From Leisingera sp. ANG-M1 (lineage in GTDB: Bacteria > Pseudomonadota > Alphaproteobacteria > Rhodobacterales > Rhodobacteraceae), in assembly GCF_000813745.1 (NCBI RefSeq), contig NZ_JWLC01000029.1:1-64000 (forward strand): DNA of 64,000 bases, read 5' to 3'. Below, piece by piece: positions 25,685 through 33,965 of this stretch. Numbering within the stretch: position 1 is the first letter of the stretch; each line of letters opens with the position of its first letter. The translations under genes and the position numbers were made by a program. Under the pieces are notes generated by a model, which made no database searches, was not told the DNA's origin, and saw nothing but the letters and a program-made list of their open reading frames with translations.

Positions 25685-26988
25685 GCGGGCTGAACCTTCT
25701 GCCGGCATATGAGATCGCCGCCCGCATCCGGGCGGGTGAGGCCACCCCCAGCGCGGTGATGCGGGACCATCTGGACCGCATCGCCGCGCGCGAGCCGCAG
25801 ATCGGGGCGTTTCAATACCTCGACGCGGCGCGCGCGATGGAGCGGGCCGAGGCTGCTGACCGCTCCCCCGTCAGCGGCCCGCTCCATGGCGTGCCTTTTG
25901 CGGTGAAGGACATCATCGACACTGCAGATATGCCCACCGGCTGGGGGTTCGACCCCTATGCCAGCCGCCAGCCGGACCGGAACGCGGCCTGCGTGGACGC
26001 CATGATCGCGGCCGGCGCCATTCCCATCGGCAAGACGGTGACCACCGAGTTTGCCTATTTCAAACCGGGCAAGACCGCCAATCCTCACAACCCGGCCCAT
26101 ACGCCGGGCGGTTCCTCCTCGGGCTCGGCGGCGGCGGTTGCGGACTTCATGGCGCCGCTGGCGCTGGGGTCGCAGACTGCGGCGTCGCTGGTTCGGCCTG
26201 CAGCCTATTGCGGGGTGGCAGCTTTCCGTCCCACCACCGGCGGCTTTGACCTGGGCGGTGTGATGGGGCTGTCGCCTGCGCTCGATACGCTGGGAGTGCT
26301 GGCGCGCGATGTGAAAGACCTGATCCTGGCCCGCGCAGCGCTGACGGCTATGGACCTGCCGCCGCCGCCGGATTTCACCGATAGCCTGCCGCGGATCCAG
26401 CTGATGCGCGGGCCGCACTGGCAGGATGGGTCGATCGAGATGCGCGACACCTGCACCAGGGCGCTGCAAGTACTTGCCGCGACCGGGGCGGAAACCGGCG
26501 AGACCGCTCACCCGCCAGTTTTTGCCAGCCTTACCCAGGCGCAGATCACCGTCATGGGATACGAGGCCGCCCGCGCCCGCACTCATGAATTCGAGGCGTT
26601 CCGCAATGAAATCAGTCCGCAATTTGCGGCCCTTATAGAAGCCGGGCTGAAGGTGAGCGATGCCGGCTACCACGCGGCTCTGGCCACGCGGGACCATGCC
26701 AATGCCATTCTGGACCAGCTGCTTGGCGATGCTGACGCGCTGCTGGTGCCTTCCGCACCCGGACCGGCCCCTGCGGGGCTGGAGGCCACCGGCGATCCGC
26801 TGTTCTCGCGCATGTGGAATCTGCTGCAGCTCCCTGCAGTGGCCCTGCCCTTTGGCACGGATGCAAACGGCCTGCCTCTCGGCATCCAGCTGATCGCCCG
26901 CCGCGGCGATGATCTGCACCTGCTTAATGTTGCCGCCTGGGTGCAGCAGGCCCTGTCCCTGGCAATTGAAACCGCAGCGCAGCCTTGA
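25681..26988 (+). CDS. Amidase-signature family amidase
   Basis: A 435-residue amidase with the Ser-cisSer-Lys triad region: lysine in PFAVKDIIDTAD near residue 77, GGSSSGSAAAVADFMAPLAL with the cis-serine near 143, and the nucleophile in GSQTAASLVRPAAYCGV. The usual TGGSIR around the nucleophile reads TAASLVR, a divergent version. The family hydrolyses amides or ureas such as allophanate, malonamate or N-carbamoyl compounds. It is the last gene of the seven-gene operon and may finish the nitrogen release. Confidence 0.85.
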   Translation: MSGLNLLPAYEIAARIRAGEATPSAVMRDHLDRIAAREPQIGAFQYLDAARAMERAEAADRSPVSGPLHGVPFAVKDIIDTADMPTGWGFDPYASRQPDRNAACVDAMIAAGAIPIGKTVTTEFAYFKPGKTANPHNPAHTPGGSSSGSAAAVADFMAPLALGSQTAASLVRPAAYCGVAAFRPTTGGFDLGGVMGLSPALDTLGVLARDVKDLILARAALTAMDLPPPPDFTDSLPRIQLMRGPHWQDGSIEMRDTCTRALQVLAATGAETGETAHPPVFASLTQAQITVMGYEAARARTHEFEAFRNEISPQFAALIEAGLKVSDAGYHAALATRDHANAILDQLLGDADALLVPSAPGPAPAGLEATGDPLFSRMWNLLQLPAVALPFGTDANGLPLGIQLIARRGDDLHLLNVAAWVQQALSLAIETAAQP

Positions 26989-26999
26989 CCGCCGTCAAT

Positions 27000-27029
27000 T
27001 TACCCCACAATAATTGTTTTGTGGGGTAA
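27000..27029. promoter_or_regulatory. Palindrome 1 upstream of the nucleotidyltransferase gene
   Basis: TTACCCCACAA, 8 bases, TTGTGGGGTAA: an 11-bp perfect inverted repeat just after the amidase stop. Its outer half-sites are identical to those of the palindrome at 27043-27072, with starts 43 bases apart. That points to a repeated protein-binding site more than to a terminator, although it could also act as one for the amidase operon. Confidence 0.55.
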
Positions 27030-27042
27030 AATTTGCACCATG

Positions 27043-27072
27043 TTACCCCACAAAATTTTTTTCGTGGGGTAA
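27043..27072. promoter_or_regulatory. Palindrome 2 overlapping the translation start region
   Basis: TTACCCCAC, 12 bases, GTGGGGTAA, ending 4 bases before the ATG at 27077. The GTGGGG of its right arm is the only purine-rich candidate ribosome site, so folding or protein binding here would block translation. The spacer is an A/T run. Confidence 0.55.
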
Positions 27073-27076
27073 GTCG

Positions 27077-28099
27077 ATGGCCCAGCATCACACTGCAACC
27101 GGAACAGCAGCCTGGACAGATCTTCTGCGCTCTCTCAAGGACAGCGCGGTCTCCGGCCTGCGCGGGGCTCCTAAACGCAAGGTGATCGGCAGCAAGGCCT
27201 ATTGGTACGACCACTACCGGATCGGCACGGCAACCGCCGACCGCTACATCGGCGAAGACACCGAAGAGCTGCGCAGCCGCCTGTCCCGCCAAAAGGCCCT
27301 CGCCCAGAGCGAAAAACAGGCCGGCCGCGACCGCGCGCGGCTGATGCGAACCTTGCGAGCCGAAGGCTACCTAATGACCGATGCGGGCACCGGACAGATA
27401 ATCTCGGCGATGGCCAAAACCGGTGTATTCCGCCTCGGCGGTACCCTGGTCGGCACCCAGGCTTTCCGCTGCTACGAGGGCGAGTTGGGCGTGCGGATCG
27501 GCTTTGACCAGGCCGCGGTAACCGACGACATCGACATCGCCAGCTTCGAACGCCTGTCGCTGGTGCTGCAGGACAGCGTCGACAGCCCCCTGGCCGAGGT
27601 GTTCTCCGAGCTGAAATTCGACCCTGTCCCGGCTCTCGGCAAAGGCAAAGTCTGGCGCTGGCAGCAGACTGCGCGGCGCACGTTAGTCGAATTCCTCACC
27701 CCTTCCTTCAGCGAGCAGGAAAAAATCCGCGACCTGCCTGCTCTCGGCGTCAGCGCCCAAAGCCTGCATTTCCTGAACTATCTGATCGCCGAACCCCTTC
27801 AGACTCCGCTGCTCTACCGGTCCGGCGTGCTGATCCAGATCCCCCGGCCCGAACGCTATGCGATCCACAAACTTATAGTCGCCGACCGCCGCCGCGGCGG
27901 CCCGGATGCACTGAAGTCGAGAAAAGACCGCACCCAGGCCGCTTTCCTGATCAGCGTGCTGGCCAATGAGCGCCCTGAAGACCTGGCTGAGGCCTATGAA
28001 GACGCTCTGGACCGCGGTCCCGCCTGGCGCAGCCGCATCGCTGCAAGCCTAAGCAAGATGCCGGAGACGCAGGCTGTTCTTGAGGAGATTGGACGATAA
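27077..28099 (+). CDS. GSU2403-type nucleotidyltransferase-fold protein
   Basis: With the ATG at 27077 the protein is 340 residues; an in-frame ATG at 27041 lies inside the palindromic region and is less likely. The N-terminal half is charged (ALAQSEKQAGRDRARLMRTL), and the central LVGTQAFRCYEGELGVRI plus the DDIDIASFERLSL acidic pair fit a minimal nucleotidyltransferase (NTP_transf_8). The C-terminal part has IPRPERYAIHKLIVADRR, a motif of AbiEii-like enzymes. The cellular target is unknown. It stands alone, with no antitoxin-sized gene attached. Confidence 0.8.
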   Translation: MAQHHTATGTAAWTDLLRSLKDSAVSGLRGAPKRKVIGSKAYWYDHYRIGTATADRYIGEDTEELRSRLSRQKALAQSEKQAGRDRARLMRTLRAEGYLMTDAGTGQIISAMAKTGVFRLGGTLVGTQAFRCYEGELGVRIGFDQAAVTDDIDIASFERLSLVLQDSVDSPLAEVFSELKFDPVPALGKGKVWRWQQTARRTLVEFLTPSFSEQEKIRDLPALGVSAQSLHFLNYLIAEPLQTPLLYRSGVLIQIPRPERYAIHKLIVADRRRGGPDALKSRKDRTQAAFLISVLANERPEDLAEAYEDALDRGPAWRSRIAASLSKMPETQAVLEEIGR

Positions 28100-28428
28100 G
28101 CCTTGGGACACCACTGCATTTGTACCACAGACCAGCCTTTAGGTGGCTTTCCGGAATTCAACGGCAGAAACAGTCGGGACGATTGGCAGCCAGCAGTTTC
28201 TGGCTCCGTTGGCTCTCAAGCCCTGCTCGTTGATTTCGGATTAGGTCTGCGCGGGGACAGGCAAAAGCGTTCCTCGAACTTTCGCTGCCCCGCCGGGCCC
28301 CGGTCCATGCACATCTGTTATGAACCGGACGTAACGGCCCCTTCTGGTTCGGTACATTTTCATGCGGCCGGTTTCAGATAGCGACTGTTCATCCGCCCCA
28401 AGCGCAAACCGCATGAACACTGCGCTCT
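28100..28428. other. Intergenic stretch without a supported gene
   Basis: A plus-strand frame of 92 codons (28103-28381) has no ribosome site, no family resemblance and irregular composition. The convergent ends of the nucleotidyltransferase gene and the nitronate monooxygenase gene border the stretch. I see no clear terminator. Confidence 0.4.
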
Positions 28429-29400
28429 TTAACAAACCGTGATAGAGGCTGCCCTCGTTAGACAACGCTGTGCAACTGCGGTGAGGTTCTCGAGAATACT
28501 GCCGGCAGGCGGAGCCGAGCTGATAAGGCCGATGCCTTCCCCAACAAAGACGGTTGCCACATCCGGATCCCCGGCCTCCTGAGCTGCCGCCCATCTGGCA
28601 GCTTCGGCACCCGCCTCCAGTTTCAAGGTATCCTCGGAGCCGTGCCATTTCTGAATGAAAGGATTGCGCAGAACGCGGCCGTTGTAGCGGCCGGGCCAGT
28701 CGAAGCCGCGGACCACATCGACCACCCGTGTGCGAACTGTGCTGTCACCCGTTGCCGACAACGCGCGATCCAGAATGCGCGGATGCACCAGCGCCTCGCG
28801 CGAGGCCCAGAACCGCGTGCCGATCACCGCGCCATCCGCCCCGAGCATCAGGGCCGCTGCCAGGCCGCGGCCGTCTGTAATGCCGCCGGCGGCACACAGC
28901 AGCGCCTCGCTGTTCTGGCGCGCGATCTCGTCCGCGACCTCAGGAACCAGGGCAAAAGTGCCGCGCGACTCGCCATGGCCGCCGGCATCCGCCCCCTGCG
29001 CAACGATAATATCTGCGCCGCAGTCCAGCGCCTGCTGCGCATCGCGCAGGGTCTGAACTTGGCAGATCAGCGGCACGCCGGCGTCCCGGATCGCGGGCGC
29101 AAACGGCGCTGGGTTGCCAAAGGACAGGAACAGCGCCGCGGGACTGCGCTCCAGTACCTGATCGAGAAGCTGCGGCTGTTCCGCAAGTTTCCAGGTGATC
29201 AGCCCGCAGCCTACACGGGCGCCCCCGGCGATGCCGAACTGCTGATCTATCCACCCGGCATCTCCGTAGGCGCCTCCGATCATGCCCAGCCCTCCGGCAT
29301 TGGAGACGGCGCTGGCCAGCGCGCCGCCTGCGGCAAAGGCCATTGGCGCCTGAATCACCGGACAGGTGATCCCCAGCGCTTCTGTCAGCCGTGTCTTCAT
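28429..29400 (-). CDS. Nitronate monooxygenase family (2-nitropropane dioxygenase-like) FMN enzyme
   Basis: A 323-residue TIM-barrel FMN protein: ITCPVIQAPMAFAAGGALASAVSNAGG at the start, GADIIVAQGADAGGHGES near residue 130, LCAAGGITDGRGLAAALMLGADGAVIGTRF near 175. These are hallmarks of class I nitronate monooxygenases and related enoyl reductases. The start at 29400 is chosen because the frame upstream to 29448 lies inside the tautomerase gene; ATG here overlaps its stop by 4 bases. In this operon it may oxidise a nitro or related compound whose adducts the GST handles. Confidence 0.85.
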   Translation of the reverse strand: MKTRLTEALGITCPVIQAPMAFAAGGALASAVSNAGGLGMIGGAYGDAGWIDQQFGIAGGARVGCGLITWKLAEQPQLLDQVLERSPAALFLSFGNPAPFAPAIRDAGVPLICQVQTLRDAQQALDCGADIIVAQGADAGGHGESRGTFALVPEVADEIARQNSEALLCAAGGITDGRGLAAALMLGADGAVIGTRFWASREALVHPRILDRALSATGDSTVRTRVVDVVRGFDWPGRYNGRVLRNPFIQKWHGSEDTLKLEAGAEAARWAAAQEAGDPDVATVFVGEGIGLISSAPPAGSILENLTAVAQRCLTRAASITVC

Positions 29401-29618
29401 TGCGCCCGTCTCCGGTAATCCTGCACCGGCAGGCCGCCAACACCCCAATCCTCCAGCGGGATTTCGTCGATCACTACAAAGGTTGTCGCCGGGTTCTTGC
29501 CTAGAATGTCACGCAGCAGCCCGGTCACTCCAGAAATCAGCTGCGCCTTCTGGTCTGCGCTTGGGCCGGTGCCGTCAGGGCCGCCCTCGCGGGTCACTTT
29601 GATGTTCACATAGGGCAT
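29397..29618 (-). CDS. 4-oxalocrotonate tautomerase-family protein
   Basis: A 73-residue protein beginning MPYVNIKVT, so that Pro2 is the catalytic N-terminal proline after methionine removal. The rest, with KAQLISGVTGLLRDILGKNP and VVIDEIPLEDWGVGGLPV, fits the 4-OT subgroup. It catalyses enol-keto shifts in aromatic or halogenated compound breakdown. It is coupled to the nitronate monooxygenase gene (4-base overlap) and lies 3 bases after the NTF2-like gene. Confidence 0.85.
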   Translation of the reverse strand: MPYVNIKVTREGGPDGTGPSADQKAQLISGVTGLLRDILGKNPATTFVVIDEIPLEDWGVGGLPVQDYRRRAQ

Positions 29619-29621
29619 CGG

Positions 29622-30002
29622 TCAGTCCTTTCGCGGAACATAGGAGAACACTTTAGCGACGATGCGCCATTCGGCGCCGTAGCGGACAAGGGTGAGCAGA
29701 TCGTGGAAATCCCGCCCCATCATGGTCATGCGGGCGCTGACGCGGGCCAACCTGTCGCCGGCAAAGGCGATCTCCAGGATCTCCTCCTCCCGCGGGTCAC
29801 CGCGTTTGGTCGGCGGCTCGCGCCGGTCCACGCGGCTCATGTAGGTTTCAAGATCCAGATACAGCTCATCATCTTCAGTGGCGCAGACATAGGCCAGCTG
29901 CGGGTGGAAGACCTCGCGCAGCATGGCGCTGTCAGCCTGGTGGAGACCCTCGAAATAGGCCTCCATCAGTTCGCCGACCTGTTTATGGGCGGCAGGCGTC
30001 AT
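29622..30002 (-). CDS. NTF2-like (SnoaL/lumazine-binding-like) protein
   Basis: A 126-residue cone-fold protein typical of the putative lumazine-binding/NTF2-like group: GELMEAYFEGLHQADSAMLREVFHP at the N terminus and WRIVAKVFSY near the end. Members are often ligand-binding or small isomerase/hydrolase proteins in breakdown operons. It overlaps the GST stop by 4 bases. The specific function is unknown. Confidence 0.75.
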   Translation of the reverse strand: MTPAAHKQVGELMEAYFEGLHQADSAMLREVFHPQLAYVCATEDDELYLDLETYMSRVDRREPPTKRGDPREEEILEIAFAGDRLARVSARMTMMGRDFHDLLTLVRYGAEWRIVAKVFSYVPRKD

Positions 30003-30610
30003 TGGATCAGCCCCTCTGCCCGCATTGCGGCCTGAGCAGACGGTCGGGCGGCACTGCGGCCCACGAAGGCGGCCAGATTGGGCCAGCGGGCCAGATCAAT
30101 GCCGGTGAAATTGGCCCAGTTTGCCACCACGAACAAATAGGCATCCGCAACAGAGAACCGGCCTTCAACCAGCCACTCGCGGCCATCCGCCAGCTGGGTC
30201 TCAATGAAATCGAATTTACCCGCAACAGCTATGCGCGCTTCGTCTTTCCCGGCCTCAGAGGTGCCCTCGCGGAACAGCGGGCCAAAGGCCTTATGCAGCT
30301 CGGTTCCGATCCAGTTGAGCTGTTCCTGCATCCGGGCGCGGGCCATGGTGCCGGCCGCAGGCGCCAGTCCTGCCTTCGGATTGCTGTCCGCAATGTACTG
30401 CAGAACAGCAGCCCCTTCGGTCAGGATGCTGCCATCGTCCAGGCCCAGGGCCGGAACATAGCCTTTTGGGTTGATCGCGCGATAGTCTGCACCGCTTTCG
30501 GTCCGGCCCGCTGCGGTATCAACGGCTTCGATTTCAAACGGCAGGCCGGTTTCCTGCAGTGCGATGTGGCTGGCCAGCGGGCAGGCTCCGGGTTTGTAGT
30601 AGAGTTTCAT
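29999..30610 (-). CDS. Glutathione S-transferase
   Basis: A 203-residue GST of the beta/theta-like bacterial type: KLYYKPGACPLASHIALQE (N-terminal thioredoxin fold, with Cys9 in the place of the active-site residue of beta GSTs), then GYVPALGLDDGSILTEGAAVLQYIAD with the cis-proline and glutathione-binding loop. The C-terminal helical domain follows from about residue 90. It is the first gene of the four-gene operon, 109 bases from the divergent LysR gene, which probably controls it. Confidence 0.9.
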   Translation of the reverse strand: MKLYYKPGACPLASHIALQETGLPFEIEAVDTAAGRTESGADYRAINPKGYVPALGLDDGSILTEGAAVLQYIADSNPKAGLAPAAGTMARARMQEQLNWIGTELHKAFGPLFREGTSEAGKDEARIAVAGKFDFIETQLADGREWLVEGRFSVADAYLFVVANWANFTGIDLARWPNLAAFVGRSAARPSAQAAMRAEGLIQ

Positions 30611-30719
30611 GACAGTCTCCTGTGGTAAGCGATGATCTCTGACTACGCCCGATTACGATCTATTGATAATATTGAGTTTTCACACTTATGATCGAAATAC
30701 CTAATCATAGAGCGAATGG

Positions 30720-31604
30720 ATGAAACACGACCAGCTCCTTGCCTTGGAGGCAATTGTCTCAACCGGTACCTTCCGCGGTGCGGCGGAGCGTCTGCATAAA
30801 TCCCAGTCCGCCATCAGCCACACAATCCGCCAGCTGGAAGAAGAACTGGAGCTGGAACTGTTCAGCCGGGCGGCCTACCGCCCCTCGCTCACCCCTGAGG
30901 GTGAAATCTTCTACCGCGAGGCATTGCGGGTGCTGCGGCAGATGCAGGGGCTCCGCACCACGGCGGCCCGGCTGCGTGCCCGCGAAGAGCCGGAGCTGAC
31001 GATTGCTGTCAGCGCAACAATGGATTTGGACCCGCTGCTCCCTGTGCTTGCGGACACCGGACGGTGCCACCCTGCAACCCACCTGCGGCTGCGTATGGAA
31101 ATGATGGGAGGGCCGATTGCCCGCCTGATGGAGGGTCAGGCGGACATCGTGCTTGCGTCGCTTGAGGGCGTACCGCTGGAGGATGTGGAGGCCGAGCCGG
31201 TCGCCGAGGTAACGATCCGGCCCGTGGCCAGCCCCAGCTTGAACCTGTCTGACGGTTCCCGCGCAATATCGGCACTGGAAATGCAAAGCCATGTGCAAGT
31301 GATTGCGGCTGGAACCGGAGGCGCTGCATATGAACAAAGCCGGGATCTGCTGCCCGGCGGTTTCAAGTGGACCGTTTCCGATCTGTCAGCAAAGAAAAAG
31401 GTGATCCTCGCCGGCCTCGGCTGGGGTGGCCTGCCTGACCATATGACAGAGGAGGAGCGGCGCAGCGGGGCATTGGTTTCCCTCAATCTGGAGACCTTTC
31501 CAGTGCGCCGGACGATGATTTTCAAGATGCGGCGCAAAGACCAGCCGCCGGGCGTCGTTGCAGACGAACTTTGGAGTAAGATTGGGACTGCTGACACGGC
31601 CTAA
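30720..31604 (+). CDS. LysR-family transcriptional regulator
   Basis: A 294-residue LysR protein with the helix-turn-helix MKHDQLLALEAIVSTGTFRGAAERLHKSQSAISH and an effector-binding domain from about residue 92. It is divergent from the GST/NTF2/tautomerase/nitronate monooxygenase operon. The A/T-rich 109-base gap contains TATTGATAATATTGA, a plausible LysR contact region. Its inducer is probably the compound degraded by that operon. Confidence 0.88.
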   Translation: MKHDQLLALEAIVSTGTFRGAAERLHKSQSAISHTIRQLEEELELELFSRAAYRPSLTPEGEIFYREALRVLRQMQGLRTTAARLRAREEPELTIAVSATMDLDPLLPVLADTGRCHPATHLRLRMEMMGGPIARLMEGQADIVLASLEGVPLEDVEAEPVAEVTIRPVASPSLNLSDGSRAISALEMQSHVQVIAAGTGGAAYEQSRDLLPGGFKWTVSDLSAKKKVILAGLGWGGLPDHMTEEERRSGALVSLNLETFPVRRTMIFKMRRKDQPPGVVADELWSKIGTADTA

Positions 31605-31998
31605 CGCAGAAAATGTCCGGTTTTGCAGACTTCCTCGGCCTGAATATTGATGCCTCTCTTTTTGATTAGGCTGCTGTCGCTGCGGCGTGCGCAGCCTGGC
31701 CGCCGATCGCAGTGATAGCGTCTCTCTTCCGCTTCCCGGCAACGGATAAGTTGCACCGGCGGGAAGAACTTACCTCCTGCGGAGCATAAGGGCAGAACGG
31801 TTTGCTTTCGCTATTGCCGCTCGGGCCATTGGCGGACAAAAGTTCGCTCCGGAACCAGCCGCACAATTCTGCTGTGGCTGGCATAAAGGCCCGATTTCCA
31901 CCGAACACGGTGAACCGGCCGTTCCATATGCTTGCTCTGAGCATGCTCCGGGACGGCGGCTGCCCCCATGCCGCCGACTGGGAGGGCGTCGCCTGTGC
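31605..31998. other. Degraded intergenic stretch, no gene recognised
   Basis: Short open frames exist on both strands, but none shows family features. It continues into the decayed 5-oxoprolinase remnant to the right and probably belongs to the same dead locus. Confidence 0.4.
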
Positions 31999-32235
31999 CT
32001 ATGCCCCGCCATCAAATCGAGCGGTGCCAATGCCTTCTGACCTAAGCGCTTCACGGATCCTTTTGGCGCCCAAATCTGCATCAGCCGTACCACCGTGCAA
32101 ACATATGGTGTCGATGCGTGTGGCAATCCTGGTTCCATCAGTGGTGACGATCGTACTTTCTTTGAGCATTCTGACCACGCACAGCGCAATTTCGCCGGGC
32201 TGAAGAAGCCGGTTTGCGTCCCGGCCATCATCCGC
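31999..32235 (-). pseudogene. C-terminal remnant of a LamB/YcsF (5-oxoprolinase subunit A, PxpA) gene
   Basis: The minus-strand frame reads LCVVRMLKESTIVTTDGTR then IDTICLHGG and IREALRSEGIGTARF, matching the end of LamB/YcsF proteins (RADTICVHGDTPGA, IRAALEAAGV). The family is about 250 residues; only about 70 remain, and the upstream part is missing or out of frame. It lies just downstream of a PxpB-like remnant, the usual gene neighbourhood. Confidence 0.68.
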
Positions 32236-32266
32236 ATGGTGCCGCCATCGAGCCTTGGCGCCGGAT

Positions 32267-32854
32267 CTAGGTGCTGGCCGATGCCATGCAAGCCTTCGTC
32301 CTCTCCGAGCGGCCGGCGAGCAACAGGTGGCTGGCGTTCCTGACCAACGGAGCGCCATTCAGGCTGGCCTGCATCACCGCGCCGGTCTGGGCGATGCGCA
32401 TGTCTTTAGAGGCTTCAAACTCACTGCCCGCACGGGCGCCGCCGCCGGGATCGGATTGCATCATTGCGAGCACTTCCACTCCGACGAGTTCAAACTGCAA
32501 CTCATCGCCAGGCCCCTTTACAAAAGGGTCATCCGTGTCCGAAGGGAACAGCTGGAAACAGATCTGGCCGGCATGACGCCAGCCGATGGGCGTGGACACA
32601 GGGAACAGCACCAGCTTCCGGATTGCCTCCGCCAAGGCTCCTGCCGGGACGCGGCTGGTCAACCTGCTCAGTCTCGGGATGTCCCAGGCGGGCGGCAACT
32701 TTCCCAGATGGGGCTGGCCGGGGGCGAAGCCGATGGTCTGCACCTGCACCCGAGTTTGCGTCAGTGAGGCACTGATCTCCTCGGCAGAGAAGCCTGCAGC
32801 ATGGGAGGCTTCCTCCAGCTGCGGCGCCAGTTCCCTTCCGAATACCGCGGGCAC
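32267..32854 (-). pseudogene. Remnant of a KipI/PxpB (5-oxoprolinase subunit B) gene
   Basis: The frame contains ELAPQLEEASHAAGFSAEEI, TIGFAPGQPHLGKLPPAW, SRVPAGALAEAI and LVLFPVSTPIGWRHAGQICF, matching the carboxyltransferase domain 1 family (GFLPGFPYLGGLPPEL, TRVPAGSVAIAGGQTGIYP). GG and other core residues are lost (AEAIRK for AIAGGQT), the N terminus is missing and the last 60 residues are unrelated. No start or ribosome site is credible. It is dead together with the flanking pxpA-like and TRAP fragments. Confidence 0.7.
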
Positions 32855-32905
32855 CCGCCACAGCCTGCGGCTTTGCTGTCATGGCGCGGCGCGGCTTGTC
32901 TGTCT

Positions 32906-33136
32906 TCACGGGGCCAGCAGATGTGCCAGCTTCTCCCGGTCCAGAGCGCCTCGGAAAGCCAGCAGAAGTCCCGGCATCACGCACATGGTTAGCACGGCGG
33001 GTTCGGTCGGGGTGGCAAAACCTGCGTAAATCGAGCCGGCAGCAACCAGAAAATCCCGAACGGCGGCACCAGCGCCGACAGTGCTATGAGCCGCTCGGCC
33101 CCCAATCCGGGCGTAGAAAGCGCCCACTAGATCCAC
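32906..33136 (-). pseudogene. Fragment of a TRAP transporter large permease (DctM family)
   Basis: The frame reads GAGAAVRDFLVAAGSIYAGFATPTEPAVL, corresponding to the conserved ATPTEAA segment in the last third of DctM proteins (about 425 residues). Only about 75 codons remain, with no start context. TRAP permeases are often next to LamB/YcsF and KipI genes, so the locus was a transport-plus-5-oxoprolinase set. Confidence 0.55.
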
Positions 33137-33384
33137 CTACGGCGCTGCATTTTTAGCGTTCAGGCCGGTCGAGCCAATTGCGAGCAAAGCAGCCTCCTTC
33201 ATAGTTTTGAGTTCTTCTCCTTCCGCCAAGACGCCGGACCGACCAACTTGGACTTGCAAAGGCCTTTCGGCGGGCCGCCGTCCAACAAAGATCAGCGCCA
33301 GCCCGCCCCGGTCATGTGTCTCGGCAATGGCAGGCACTTTCGCTAAAGATTGTCCTCCATGAAAAGCAGTCTGGCGCAGCTCTT
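33137..33384. other. No gene recognised; end of the decayed locus
   Basis: A minus-strand frame at 33137-33388 is open for 83 codons but resembles nothing I know. Likely further remnant DNA between the TRAP fragment and the thioredoxin-fold gene. Confidence 0.35.
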
Positions 33385-33909
33385 TCACACGGTGCAGCCA
33401 TGATCACCGCATCGGCTGGCCGAGCCGGGCTGCTGTCCCGGCGCCCTCGCAGCAGCCTTGCCGGCAAGCAGGCTGCCAATCTCTGCACCCATCTGCAGCT
33501 TTGAAACCTGGCCAAAGTGATGTGCTGCAATCCGGCCCGACGGATCCAGCAGAACCAGGCTGGGCGTTCCATGCATGCCGTAGGCGGTCATGGTTTCCGG
33601 CAGCGGCCCTGCCCCTTGTTTGTCGACCGCTACAGGAAACGTAATGCGGTACTCGTGCAGAAAGGCCTTCAGCGATACCGGCCTCATGGCGTCATGGTGT
33701 TCAAAGACGGTGTGCAGCCCGATCACCGCGACCTGATCGCTGGAAAAGTGCCGCTGTACCTCCTGTGCCAATGGAATACCGTGGACGACACAGCCGGGGC
33801 ACAGCATCTGGAAGGCCTTGATCAGGACAACCTTTCCGTGGAAATCCGAAAGCTTGAGGTTTTTGCCAGTGTTGAACCATTCACTGACCTGCAGTTCTGG
33901 CGCTTGCAT
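33385..33909 (-). CDS. Thioredoxin-fold (AhpC/TlpA-type) redox protein
   Basis: With the ATG at 33909 (AGGAGAG upstream) the protein is 174 residues, cytoplasmic by the absence of a signal peptide. It has LKLSDFHGKVVLIKAFQMLCPGC, giving a CPGC redox pair near residue 36, then YGMHGTPSLVLLDPSGRIAAHHFG with the cis-proline (TPS) near 125. The last residues DHGCTV add another cysteine. It resembles TlpA/ResA-like thiol-disulfide proteins. It is 56 bases downstream of the secreted-protein gene on the same strand, possibly one operon under the MarR gene. Confidence 0.82.
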   Translation of the reverse strand: MQAPELQVSEWFNTGKNLKLSDFHGKVVLIKAFQMLCPGCVVHGIPLAQEVQRHFSSDQVAVIGLHTVFEHHDAMRPVSLKAFLHEYRITFPVAVDKQGAGPLPETMTAYGMHGTPSLVLLDPSGRIAAHHFGQVSKLQMGAEIGSLLAGKAAARAPGQQPGSASRCGDHGCTV

Positions 33910-33965
33910 ATTGGTCTCTCCTGTTCTGCAGCCGGCTGCTTGTTTGGAGCGGCCGGCTGATGCCG

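Noticed and set aside
28103-28381. A 92-codon frame after the nucleotidyltransferase as a possible antitoxin
   Set aside because: No ribosome site, no antitoxin-like DNA-binding or helical motif, and irregular composition.
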